DNA from: Desulfofustis sp.
GTDB taxonomy: Bacteria; Desulfobacterota; Desulfobulbia; Desulfobulbales; Desulfocapsaceae
Direction of reading: 5' to 3'
Assembly: GCA_029287755.1 (NCBI GenBank)
Contig: JARFQM010000016.1
Coordinates: 1-12,581, forward strand
Length of the DNA: 12,581 nucleotides
The position numbers and the translations under genes were made by a program. Positions 5,471 through 11,879 of the stretch are shown here, one piece after another (the stretch's first letter is position 1; each line of letters opens with the position of its first letter). The notes below the pieces were generated by a model that saw nothing but the letters and a program-made list of their open reading frames with translations, did not search any database and was not told where the DNA came from.

Positions 5471-7633
5471 ATGTTGAACACCACCTACAGAGACGAACTG
5501 AACGAGGCCCAATACGAGGCCGTCACTGCCACGGATGGTCCGGTGCTGGTAATTGCAGGGGCGGGGAGCGGCAAAACCAGGACCCTGGTCTACCGGGTTG
5601 CCCATCTTATTGAACAGGGTGTCGACCCCGAATCGATACTGCTTCTTACTTTCACCCGCAAAGCCTCCCAGGAAATGCTCTGGCGGGCGGGGAGGCTCAT
5701 CAGCGACAGCTGCAGCCGGGTGACCGGGGGCACCTTCCACAGCGTCGCCAATATGCTGCTGCGGCGATATGGAGGCCGCCTGGGATTTGGCTCCGGTTTC
5801 ACCATTATCGACAGGGGTGATGCCGAGGGCATCATCAATTTGCTTAAATCTTCCCTGGAGTTAAGCGCGCCTAAAAAACAGTTTCCCTCCAAGCGGGCCA
5901 TCATCAACATGATCAGTGGGGCGGTTAACAAGGCCAGGCCGCTGGAAGATCTGATCTTTGACGAATACAATCATCTGGCCGAGTTCACCGACGATATCCT
6001 GCTGCTTCAGAAGCACTATCAAAACTTCAAATTCGATCACGGGTTGATGGATTACGACGATCTGCTGGTCAATTGGAAACAGCTGATGGTCGAGGTGGTC
6101 GAGGCGCGCGAGGAGATTTCGAGCCGCTATAATTACATCATGGTCGATGAGTACCAGGACACCAATCTTATCCAGGCCGAGATCGTCAGGTTGGCCGCTT
6201 ACCGCCACGACAATGTCATGGTGGTAGGCGACGACTCCCAGTCGATCTATTCGTTTCGGGGCGCCGACTTCTACAATATCATGCGCTTTCCCGAAACCTT
6301 TCCCGGGACACGGGTGATCAAGCTCGAGGAAAACTATCGCTCCACCCAGCCCATACTCAGTCTCACCAATGATATCATCAGCAAGGCCGCGGAGAAATAC
6401 ACCAAGACGCTCTACACCAGGATCCCCGGAGATCTCAAACCGGCTCTCTATGGAGGGCGCGACGAGCGGGCCGAAGCACATTTCGTCCTGAAGCGGATTG
6501 AAGAGCTGCGAGCCAAGGGGCTGCAGTTCAATGAAATCGCGGTGCTGTTCCGCTCCGGTTTCCATAGTTTTAAACTCGAGCTAGAATTGACCAGCCGCTC
6601 TATCAAGTTCGAGAAACGGGGAGGGCTGAAGCTGACCGAGTCGGCCCACATGAAGGATGTACTGGCTGTCCTGCGCCTCCTGGTGAACCCCATCGACAAC
6701 CTGAGCTGGAATAGATTGCTGCTCAGCATCGACAAGGTGGGTCCCCGAACCGCCCAGAAAATTACGGCCGCCATTTCGGCCGCCGACGATCCCTTCCAGG
6801 CACTCAGCTCCTATCCGGCCGGCAGAACCTGGAAAAGGGGGTTTGACGGGCTGGTTCGGCTTTTCCATGAGCTGCGCAAGGCTGAGCCCCGGCCCGGCCT
6901 GCTCTGTGAGATCGTGCTCAAGTGGTATCAGCCGGTGTTCGAGCGGCTCTATGCGGATGACTATCCAAAGCGCCAGAAGGATCTGGATCAGCTTAAGACC
7001 ATTATCGCTTCTTACGATGATCTGCAGAGCTTCATTGACGATACCACCCTCGATCCTCCCGAATCCGACCTGAATGCCTACAGCAACGATCTTGATACAT
7101 TGGTGCTGTCAACCATTCACTCAGCCAAAGGGCTGGAGTGGGATGCGGTGTTTGTGATTGGTCTGGCCGACGGCAGGTTTCCGCACTCCTCGGCCTTTCC
7201 TGGTGAGCAATGGGAGGAAGAGCGGCGGCTGCTCTACGTGGCTGCCACCAGAGCGAGAAAACACCTGTTCCTTACTTATCCGCGCGAGCTGATGTCCCCC
7301 GATCGGCGCTTCAAGCGGGTCGGCATGTCGCCTTTTATCGCCGAACTCGAGCCGGGCGGCTACGAAGTGATCCGTTCTGCTCCCGGTGAGGGCCCTGCCT
7401 ACGGTGCGCCCTATGGCGCCGCATCGGGGCGCTCGAGGCCAGCTTTAAAGAAGAGAGAAAAAAAGGCGGTGCTCGACGACTTCAGCAAAGGCTGCCGGGT
7501 CAACCATCCCTTTTTCGGCGCCGGCACCGTACACAAGAAGACGCCGCCGCGTTCGCTCGACGTGGCCTTTGACCGCCATGGCATGAAGACGCTGCATCTC
7601 GATTATGCTAAACTGACCATCGTCGAAGGCTGA
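5471..7633 (+). CDS. UvrD/PcrA/Rep-type superfamily 1A DNA helicase
   Basis: A 720-residue 3'-5' DNA helicase from ATG 5471, typical length for UvrD/PcrA, likely acting in repair, replication restart or removal of protein roadblocks. Motifs in order: N-terminal Q-motif region LNEAQYEAV (10-18); Walker A AGAGSGKT (29-36); motif Ia LLLTFTRKAS (57-66); Walker B VDEYQDTN (225-232); motif III VVGDDSQSIYSFRGA (251-265); motif IV EENYRST (286-292); motif V STIHSAKGLEW (547-557); motif VI EERRLLYVAATRAR (583-596). The end (about 671-718, CRVNHPFFGAGTV) matches the C-terminal Tudor-like domain through which PcrA/UvrD contacts RNA polymerase, so UvrD/PcrA is favoured over Rep. I chose ATG 5471 because family homology starts there; GTG 5453 is also plausible. 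Its stop is followed immediately by the folC start. The helicase call is firm; the exact subfamily is not. Confidence 0.94.
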   Translation: MLNTTYRDELNEAQYEAVTATDGPVLVIAGAGSGKTRTLVYRVAHLIEQGVDPESILLLTFTRKASQEMLWRAGRLISDSCSRVTGGTFHSVANMLLRRYGGRLGFGSGFTIIDRGDAEGIINLLKSSLELSAPKKQFPSKRAIINMISGAVNKARPLEDLIFDEYNHLAEFTDDILLLQKHYQNFKFDHGLMDYDDLLVNWKQLMVEVVEAREEISSRYNYIMVDEYQDTNLIQAEIVRLAAYRHDNVMVVGDDSQSIYSFRGADFYNIMRFPETFPGTRVIKLEENYRSTQPILSLTNDIISKAAEKYTKTLYTRIPGDLKPALYGGRDERAEAHFVLKRIEELRAKGLQFNEIAVLFRSGFHSFKLELELTSRSIKFEKRGGLKLTESAHMKDVLAVLRLLVNPIDNLSWNRLLLSIDKVGPRTAQKITAAISAADDPFQALSSYPAGRTWKRGFDGLVRLFHELRKAEPRPGLLCEIVLKWYQPVFERLYADDYPKRQKDLDQLKTIIASYDDLQSFIDDTTLDPPESDLNAYSNDLDTLVLSTIHSAKGLEWDAVFVIGLADGRFPHSSAFPGEQWEEERRLLYVAATRARKHLFLTYPRELMSPDRRFKRVGMSPFIAELEPGGYEVIRSAPGEGPAYGAPYGAASGRSRPALKKREKKAVLDDFSKGCRVNHPFFGAGTVHKKTPPRSLDVAFDRHGMKTLHLDYAKLTIVEG

Positions 7634-8965
7634 TTGTCCACCAGTAAGCTCAACCATTGCAGGAACCCCGCTTTGACCACTCCCATTACCACCTATGAAG
7701 AGGCCTGCAGGTACCTGGACGACCTGCAGATTCACAAAATAAAATTGGGCCTCGAGGCCATGCGTTCGACCCTGGCGAATCTCGGTTCTCCCGAAGAAAA
7801 ATGCCCGGCGGTGCACGTGGCCGGCACCAACGGCAAAGGTTCGGTCTGTTCCATGCTGCGCAGCGTCATGAGCGCGGCCGGGTACAAGACCGGCCTCTAT
7901 ACATCGCCGCATTTGAGCTCGGTCCGGGAGCGATTCAGGATAGACGAGCACTACATAAGCAAAGAGGATTTCCGCCGGCTCATGGAGACCATCAGGCAGA
8001 GCCTGGCGGGAGGGCAGATTACCTATTTCGAGTGCACCACGGCCCTGGCCTTTCTCTGGTTCGCCGAAAACGGCTGCGATCTGGCAATACTTGAAACCGG
8101 CCTGGGCGGCAGACTTGACGCCACCAACGTGGTTGTGCCGCTGCTGTCGATCATCACCACTATCAGTTTAGACCACGAGCAATATCTCGGCACCAGCGTG
8201 GAAGAAGTGGCTTTTGAGAAAGCGGGGATCGTCAAACCCCATGTGCCGGTCATCTCGGGGGTTGACGATCGACAAGCCAGGAGGGTGATTACCCGGACCT
8301 GCGGCGAGCGCCAGGCTCAGCTCACTGAAAGGAACAAGGATTTCTGGCTGAGCCGGGAGCAAGGCGGGCCCTGGGTGTGGAAGTCGGCTTCCGATCAAGT
8401 AATTCTCAACCTCATGGGAGCCGAGCAGCCCAATCACTGGCAGGTCGACAATATCAGCTGTGCCGTTGCCGCCGCCGTACAGCTCAGGTCGTCTGGTTTC
8501 AATGTGTCGGCAGCGATTATCGACGGTGCTCTAGCCGGATCGAGCTGGCCCGGCAGGATGGAGCTGATCGAGATTCCGCTGCGGTTTCTGCTCGACGGCG
8601 CCCACAACCAGGCCGGAGTCGATTCTCTGCTGAAGTCGCTGGAGCGCTACCGCTATAGAAGGCTCTACGTGATCTGGGCCTCCATGGCCGACAAGAGCTA
8701 CGCCAATATGCTCAATGAGGTGAGCCGGGTTGCCGATGTACTATTTCTTACCAGGCCGGACAGTGAGCGCGCCGCACTGCCAGAGGAGCTCCAAAGTCAA
8801 CTGCAGCATGTGGAGGGGAAAGAGGTGCGTATCTGCGCCACGGTTGAAGACGCCCTCAGGCTGGTTGAGCAACAGGCAGGGCTGGAGGATCTGATCGTGG
8901 TTGCCGGTTCTCTATACCTGGTGGGAGAACTCAGGAGGTTGCTGGTCGGCGAGGTGGTGCCATGA
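7634..8965 (+). CDS. folC: Folylpolyglutamate synthase / dihydrofolate synthase FolC
   Basis: A 443-residue Mur-ligase-family enzyme that adds glutamate to dihydropteroate and/or to reduced folates, using ATP. Visible motifs: YEEACRYLDDL near the N-terminus, the P-loop VAGTNGKGSV (about 61-70), YTSPHLSSVRERF (about 91-103), TYFECTTALAFLWF, ETGLGGRLDATN (about 154-165), SLDHEQYLGTSVEEVAFEKAGI, and the C-terminal-domain PGRMELI and DGAHNQAG. Length is normal. The TTG at 7634 directly follows the helicase TGA, with GAAGG 4 bases upstream. An alternative TTG at 7673 has AGGAA at a better 7-base spacing and still precedes all conserved residues, so the true start is uncertain by 13 codons. The stop overlaps the HNH gene start (ATGA). 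It shares the folate pathway with pabBC at the left edge. Whether it has one or both activities cannot be read from sequence. Confidence 0.95.
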   Translation: MSTSKLNHCRNPALTTPITTYEEACRYLDDLQIHKIKLGLEAMRSTLANLGSPEEKCPAVHVAGTNGKGSVCSMLRSVMSAAGYKTGLYTSPHLSSVRERFRIDEHYISKEDFRRLMETIRQSLAGGQITYFECTTALAFLWFAENGCDLAILETGLGGRLDATNVVVPLLSIITTISLDHEQYLGTSVEEVAFEKAGIVKPHVPVISGVDDRQARRVITRTCGERQAQLTERNKDFWLSREQGGPWVWKSASDQVILNLMGAEQPNHWQVDNISCAVAAAVQLRSSGFNVSAAIIDGALAGSSWPGRMELIEIPLRFLLDGAHNQAGVDSLLKSLERYRYRRLYVIWASMADKSYANMLNEVSRVADVLFLTRPDSERAALPEELQSQLQHVEGKEVRICATVEDALRLVEQQAGLEDLIVVAGSLYLVGELRRLLVGEVVP

Positions 8966-9261
8966 GCGACGACTATCTCTGGCTTGACGGGATCGACGAG
9001 GAGACCATCAGGAAGGAGCGGGCCAAAGCCCGAAACCTGAGAAAAACCAGATGGTGGCAGCAGAAGACCGCCTCCGGCATCTGCTACTACTGCGGTTCCC
9101 GTGTGGCCCACCGCGAACTGACCATGGACCATCTGGTGCCGCTTTCCCGCGGGGGGCGGAGCACAAAGGATAACCTGGTACCGAGCTGCAAAGACTGCAA
9201 CAACAAAAAGAAGACCATGCTTCCCGTCGAATGGGATGACTACCTGAACCGCCGGCGTTGA
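8962..9261 (+). CDS. Small HNH endonuclease-domain protein
   Basis: A 99-residue single-domain HNH protein. Residues 1-36 are charged and helical (EETIRKERAKARNLRKTRWW, 13-32). The metal-finger pair is C41-x-x-C44 with C76-x-x-C79. The core LTMDHLVPLSRGG (53-65) supplies Asp56-His57, NLVPSC (71-76) the Asn, and CNNKK closes the motif, so all residues expected for nicking or cutting DNA with a divalent metal are present. The start overlaps the folC stop by 4 bases (ATGA), with GAGG 7 bases upstream, so translation is coupled. Family knowledge: stand-alone HNH proteins of this type are common and mostly uncharacterised. Location in one operon with a UvrD-type helicase hints at DNA processing but does not prove it. 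No restriction methylase or toxin-antitoxin partner is nearby. Confidence 0.9.
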   Translation: MSDDYLWLDGIDEETIRKERAKARNLRKTRWWQQKTASGICYYCGSRVAHRELTMDHLVPLSRGGRSTKDNLVPSCKDCNNKKKTMLPVEWDDYLNRRR

Positions 9262-9362
9262 TGAAAGATGGGAATGGCTGGAATTCTCCTCTCGACGCCT
9301 GCCGACGCCGCTCACGGTTCAGCCTGCTGGCCCGCAACAACCAGGCCATCGATCTAAGCTGA
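9261..9362 (+). CDS. Possible 33-codon reading frame coupled to the HNH gene
   Basis: The HNH stop TGA overlaps an ATG by one base (TGATG), a classic re-initiation arrangement. This opens a 33-residue frame ending TGA at 9360-9362. The predicted peptide is basic in the middle (CRRRSRFSLLARNNQ) and lacks a signal or membrane helix. Nothing in it is recognised, and a frame this short can arise by chance. Against it, there is no separate ribosome-binding site and the tail could be a gene remnant. It fills nearly the whole gap before the next gene. Confidence 0.3.
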   Translation: MKDGNGWNSPLDACRRRSRFSLLARNNQAIDLS

Positions 9363-9383
9363 AAACTGCTTATAGTACGGGGT

Positions 9384-10295
9384 ATGAAATTGATACCTCG
9401 AAATCACCGGGGCCCCGATAGGCCCATTCTTACTGCTGCCCGGCGAGTAGTGCGCTCCGCCCATCTCGCCTTAATGGTAATTCTTGCCCTCGCTCTGGCC
9501 GGTTGTTCGCCGCTGACCATGGTGAACACCATTGCCCCTGATGATGGCTTCGTCCTCAACAGGGCTGTCGGTTATGGATCGCTGGAACGTCAGAAACTCG
9601 ATATCTATTACCCTGAGGTGCATAATCCCCAAGCGCCAGTAGTGGTCTTTTTTTATGGAGGCAGCTGGCGGCGCGGGGATCGTGAGAAATACCGGTTTGT
9701 CGGACAGGCCCTGAGTTCACGCGGATACGTGACCGTCATTCCTGACTATCGGCTCTACCCGGATGTGCAATTTCCCGTCTTCGTCGAAGATGGAGCCGCA
9801 TCAGTGGCCTGGGTCGAAAAAAACATCGCCGAATCGAAAAACGGCATTGTCCTGATCGGTCATTCTGCCGGAGCGCATCTGGCGGCGCTGCTGGCCCTCG
9901 ATGATCGCTATCTGAGCCAGCAGGGGGTGACCGACCGCTCGATAAGAGGCATGATCGGGCTGGCCGGGCCCTATGCCTTTGAACCTGAGAATTTTCGACG
10001 CTATAGAGCGATCTTTGCCACGGCCCAGCCCCCGGATATCTCCAGACCGGTAACCTACGCCCGCGGCGACGCCCCACCGCTCCTGCTGCTGCATGGTACC
10101 GATGACAGTATGGTACTGCCCCTTCACTCGCAGCTTCTGCAGGAGCGAATTGATGGTGAGAACGGCAGGGCGACGCTTTTGGAGCTGCAGGGCGTCAATC
10201 ATTTCGACATCGTTCTGGGCCTGTCTGAGCCGTTTTTCCATCTGGCACCCGAACTGCTCCCCATGGTCGAGCGCTTCATCCGGGATCAAACTTAG
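9384..10295 (+). CDS. Lipoprotein alpha/beta hydrolase (esterase/lipase-like)
   Basis: A 303-residue alpha/beta hydrolase predicted to be a lipid-anchored envelope protein. The N-terminus has a basic region, a hydrophobic stretch and a lipobox LALAGC with Cys41 as the expected lipidation site. The catalytic domain shows VVVFFYGGSWRRGD (86-99; oxyanion-hole motif, Tyr-Gly-Gly in place of the usual His-Gly-Gly), the nucleophile elbow GHSAG with Ser161, an acid in HGTDD (Asp240 or Asp241), and the His in GVNHFD (His273), so the triad is intact. The pattern fits carboxylesterase-like (BD-FAE/Abhydrolase_3) families; the substrate is unknown. The 26-residue n-region before the hydrophobic core is long. 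An in-frame GTG at 9450 would give a more usual 19-residue signal ending at the lipobox, so the start is uncertain. A TATAGT at 9371-9376 could be a -10 element. The gene sits between the helicase-folC-HNH operon and tRNA-Arg. Confidence 0.9.
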   Translation: MKLIPRNHRGPDRPILTAARRVVRSAHLALMVILALALAGCSPLTMVNTIAPDDGFVLNRAVGYGSLERQKLDIYYPEVHNPQAPVVVFFYGGSWRRGDREKYRFVGQALSSRGYVTVIPDYRLYPDVQFPVFVEDGAASVAWVEKNIAESKNGIVLIGHSAGAHLAALLALDDRYLSQQGVTDRSIRGMIGLAGPYAFEPENFRRYRAIFATAQPPDISRPVTYARGDAPPLLLLHGTDDSMVLPLHSQLLQERIDGENGRATLLELQGVNHFDIVLGLSEPFFHLAPELLPMVERFIRDQT

Positions 10296-10366
10296 GTTTG
10301 GAAGGTGGGGCGCATAATGAATTTTTCGCGTGAGGAAGATGAGGGGTGAGCACCTGATTTTGGGAG

Positions 10367-10395
10367 TTGTGAATCCCGGTGGGGTCTGTTAAATT
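10367..10395 (+). promoter_or_regulatory. Putative sigma70 promoter for tRNA-Arg
   Basis: TTGTGA (10367-10372) and TAAATT (10390-10395) are separated by exactly 17 bases, each matching the consensus at 4 of 6 positions. The implied start near 10402 lies about 18 bases before the tRNA 5' end. The rest of the 124-base gap after the hydrolase gene holds only a 5-bp hairpin (CAAAC 10287-10291 with GTTTG 10296-10300) spanning that gene's stop codon. Confidence 0.45.
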
Positions 10396-10419
10396 CTGGG
10401 TCTCAATATTTCCCATTCC

Positions 10420-10496
10420 GGGCGGGTAGCTCAGCTGGATAGAGTGTCGGCCTCCGAAGCCGAAGGTCGCGGGTTCGAATCCCGCCTCGCCCACCA
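10420..10496 (+). tRNA. tRNA-Arg (anticodon CCG, reads CGG)
   Basis: A complete cloverleaf of 77 bases including the encoded CCA. The acceptor stem GGGCGGG (10420-10426) pairs with CTCGCCC (10486-10492) with one G-U pair. The D arm is GCTC/GAGT. The anticodon stem TCGGC/GCCGA encloses loop CTCCGAA, giving anticodon CCG. The T arm is GCGGG-TTCGAAT-CCCGC (T-stem ends at 10485). The discriminator is A10493, followed by CCA (10494-10496). No second copy of the 3' end (an integrase att signature) is found elsewhere in the window. The tRNA marks a boundary: genes to its right differ in composition and look accessory. Confidence 0.97.
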
Positions 10497-10518
10497 GTGA
10501 TTTCAGATAGTTGTTACG

Positions 10519-10563
10519 GCTTTTGCCGATGATCGTGCCTGTGGGGCGCAGCGCACACGGGCA
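10519..10563. terminator. Hairpin pair between tRNA-Arg and the convergent methionine synthase gene
   Basis: CGGC-TTTT-GCCG (about 10517-10528) and a larger imperfect stem, TGCCTGTG (10536-10543) with CACACGGGCA (10554-10563), lie in the 86-base convergent gap. Neither is followed by a T run, so termination is inferred from position only. Confidence 0.25.
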
Positions 10564-10582
10564 GACTCTGCAATCGCAACTT

Positions 10583-11617
10583 CTAGGAGCTGTTCAACTC
10601 TGATCTGACTAGTTCAGCGCCCTTTACCAAAGCCTTCAGTTTGCCCTGGGCAACCGTGCGTGACAGCGGCACCATGCCACAGTTGGTGCAGGGATAGAGG
10701 TGTTCCGGGGTAACATAATTCAGCGCTTTACGAAGTGTGGCTGCCACTTCTTCAGGTGTCTCGATCTTATCGGTGGCAACATCAATGGCCCCCACCAGTA
10801 CATCTTTACCCTCGAGTAAGCCGATCAACTCTATTGGCACCCTGGAATTATGACATTCAAGTGATACTTGATCTATCGCCGATTCCCTCAGTAAAGGAAA
10901 GGTTTCTTCATACTGTCTCCACTCCGATCCAAGAGTCTTTTTCCAATCCATATTGGCCTTGATACCGTAACCATAACAGATGTGAACTGCGGTTTTGCAG
11001 GCCAGCCCTTCTGCCGCCCGCTCCAAGGTCTTAATGCCCCAGCTGCGAACCTCTGCGAAGAAGACATTAAAGGCCGGCTCATCGAATTGAATGACATCGA
11101 CACCGGCGGCTTCAAGATCGCGTGCCTCATCATTTAAAATTTCAGCAAATTCCCAGGCCAGTTGTTCACGACTTTGATAATGGTCATCATAGAGGGTATC
11201 GACCATCGTCATAGGACCGGGCAAAGTGAATTTTATTCGCTTGGTCGTTTCGGCCCGCAGAAAATGAGCGTCCTCCACATACACCGGTTTCGGGCGGCTC
11301 ACCGGTCCGGTAACGACCGGAACATCGGCATCGTAGCGGTCACGGATACGAATCGTCTCCCGGCGCTGAAAGTCGACCCCGTCGAGATGTTCGATAAAGG
11401 TCGTCACAAAATGCTGACGGGTCTGCTCACCATCGCTGACAATGTCAATACCGGCTTGTTCCTGGTCGCGGAGGACGAGTCTTACCGCGTCACGTTTACC
11501 TTCTCTCAATGTTCCGTCTGCCAGTTTCCAGGGAGACCATAGCTTCTCAGGCTCGGCCAGCCATGCAGGTTTGGGCAGGCTGCCGGTGATTGTGGTTGGT
11601 AGTGGTTTTGTCTTCAT
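10583..11617 (-). CDS. mesD: Core-type (C-terminal-domain-only) methionine synthase, MesD-like member of the MetE family
   Basis: A 344-residue zinc methyltransferase corresponding to only the catalytic C-terminal half of the ~750-residue MetE; it makes methionine from homocysteine. Zinc ligands are all visible: His212 and Cys214 (HICYGYG), Glu254 (SLECHNSR) and Cys313 (CTNCGMVPLSR). QFDEPAFNVFF (177-187) is the homocysteine-site region, and TGSLPKP and SDGEQTRQHFVTTF lie near the N-terminus. From memory the sequence is very close to the Acinetobacter-type enzyme named MesD, described as folate-independent and needing oxygen and a partner, MesX (DUF1852). No DUF1852 gene is beside it here. 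I chose ATG 11617 over ATG 11644 because AAGGTGAG lies just upstream of it and homology starts there. Codon use is less GC-rich than genes left of the tRNA, consistent with transfer. The MetE family call is firm; MesD is probable. Databases may call it 5-methyltetrahydropteroyltriglutamate-homocysteine methyltransferase. Confidence 0.88.
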   Translation of the reverse strand: MKTKPLPTTITGSLPKPAWLAEPEKLWSPWKLADGTLREGKRDAVRLVLRDQEQAGIDIVSDGEQTRQHFVTTFIEHLDGVDFQRRETIRIRDRYDADVPVVTGPVSRPKPVYVEDAHFLRAETTKRIKFTLPGPMTMVDTLYDDHYQSREQLAWEFAEILNDEARDLEAAGVDVIQFDEPAFNVFFAEVRSWGIKTLERAAEGLACKTAVHICYGYGIKANMDWKKTLGSEWRQYEETFPLLRESAIDQVSLECHNSRVPIELIGLLEGKDVLVGAIDVATDKIETPEEVAATLRKALNYVTPEHLYPCTNCGMVPLSRTVAQGKLKALVKGAELVRSELNSS

Positions 11618-11879
11618 GCACTCACCTTCAGAAAATATTGCCAAAGATTAATTGTGAACTCTCACGCACAACCAGAATTCGATCTTTGACTATTGCGTGT
11701 GGCGGCTCAACGCCGCTATCTATTTGTAGGTCAAGAAGTATACTGTCAGATTGGCTTCAAGAGTACCATATAATAACGTTTTTTGGCAATTGACGTGCCC
11801 CGTCTCCACCTTAAGTTCAACGATTCTTTCATAGACGCCAAGAGGCGGAGCACCACAGAGGTATGGACAGGTCGGGACC
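11618..11879 (-). promoter_or_regulatory. Leader of the methionine synthase gene and gap to the OmpA-domain gene
   Basis: 262 bases without a gene, AT-rich. On the minus strand, just upstream of the AAGGTGAG ribosome-binding site, is TTGTG-N10-CACAA (11652-11671) with a nested GTGA/TCAC pair, a possible operator. Farther up are the hairpin GCGGC-N5-GCCGC (11702-11716) and the palindrome AGTATACT (11737-11744). A short CGCC-AAGA-GGCG stem (11836-11847) lies downstream of the OmpA-gene stop. I could not match a known SAM, cobalamin or other riboswitch, and no clear -35/-10 pair stands out. Confidence 0.3.

Noticed and set aside
6300..6315. CCCGGGACACGGG in the helicase gene as another copy of the REP-like element
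   Set aside because: It lacks the partner box and loop and is explained by the coding sequence.
5861..6565. A 234-codon open frame on the minus strand inside the helicase gene
   Set aside because: It lies fully antisense to a helicase with complete motifs, has no recognisable domain, and is explained by the GC-rich codon pattern of the real gene.
5471..9261. Helicase plus HNH nuclease as an anti-phage defence system
   Set aside because: The helicase is a full-length housekeeping UvrD/PcrA type with the Tudor end, folC lies between the two, and no other defence gene is nearby. Kept only as a possible DNA-processing pair.
11637..11790. ATTGCCAAA...TTTGGCAAT as terminal repeats of a small mobile element
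   Set aside because: Only 9 bp match, no target-site duplication flanks them, and a 9-bp match in 260 bases is not far from chance.
11618..11879. SAM or cobalamin riboswitch ahead of the methionine synthase gene
   Set aside because: No conserved core of any riboswitch class that I can recall could be found; only small hairpins are present.
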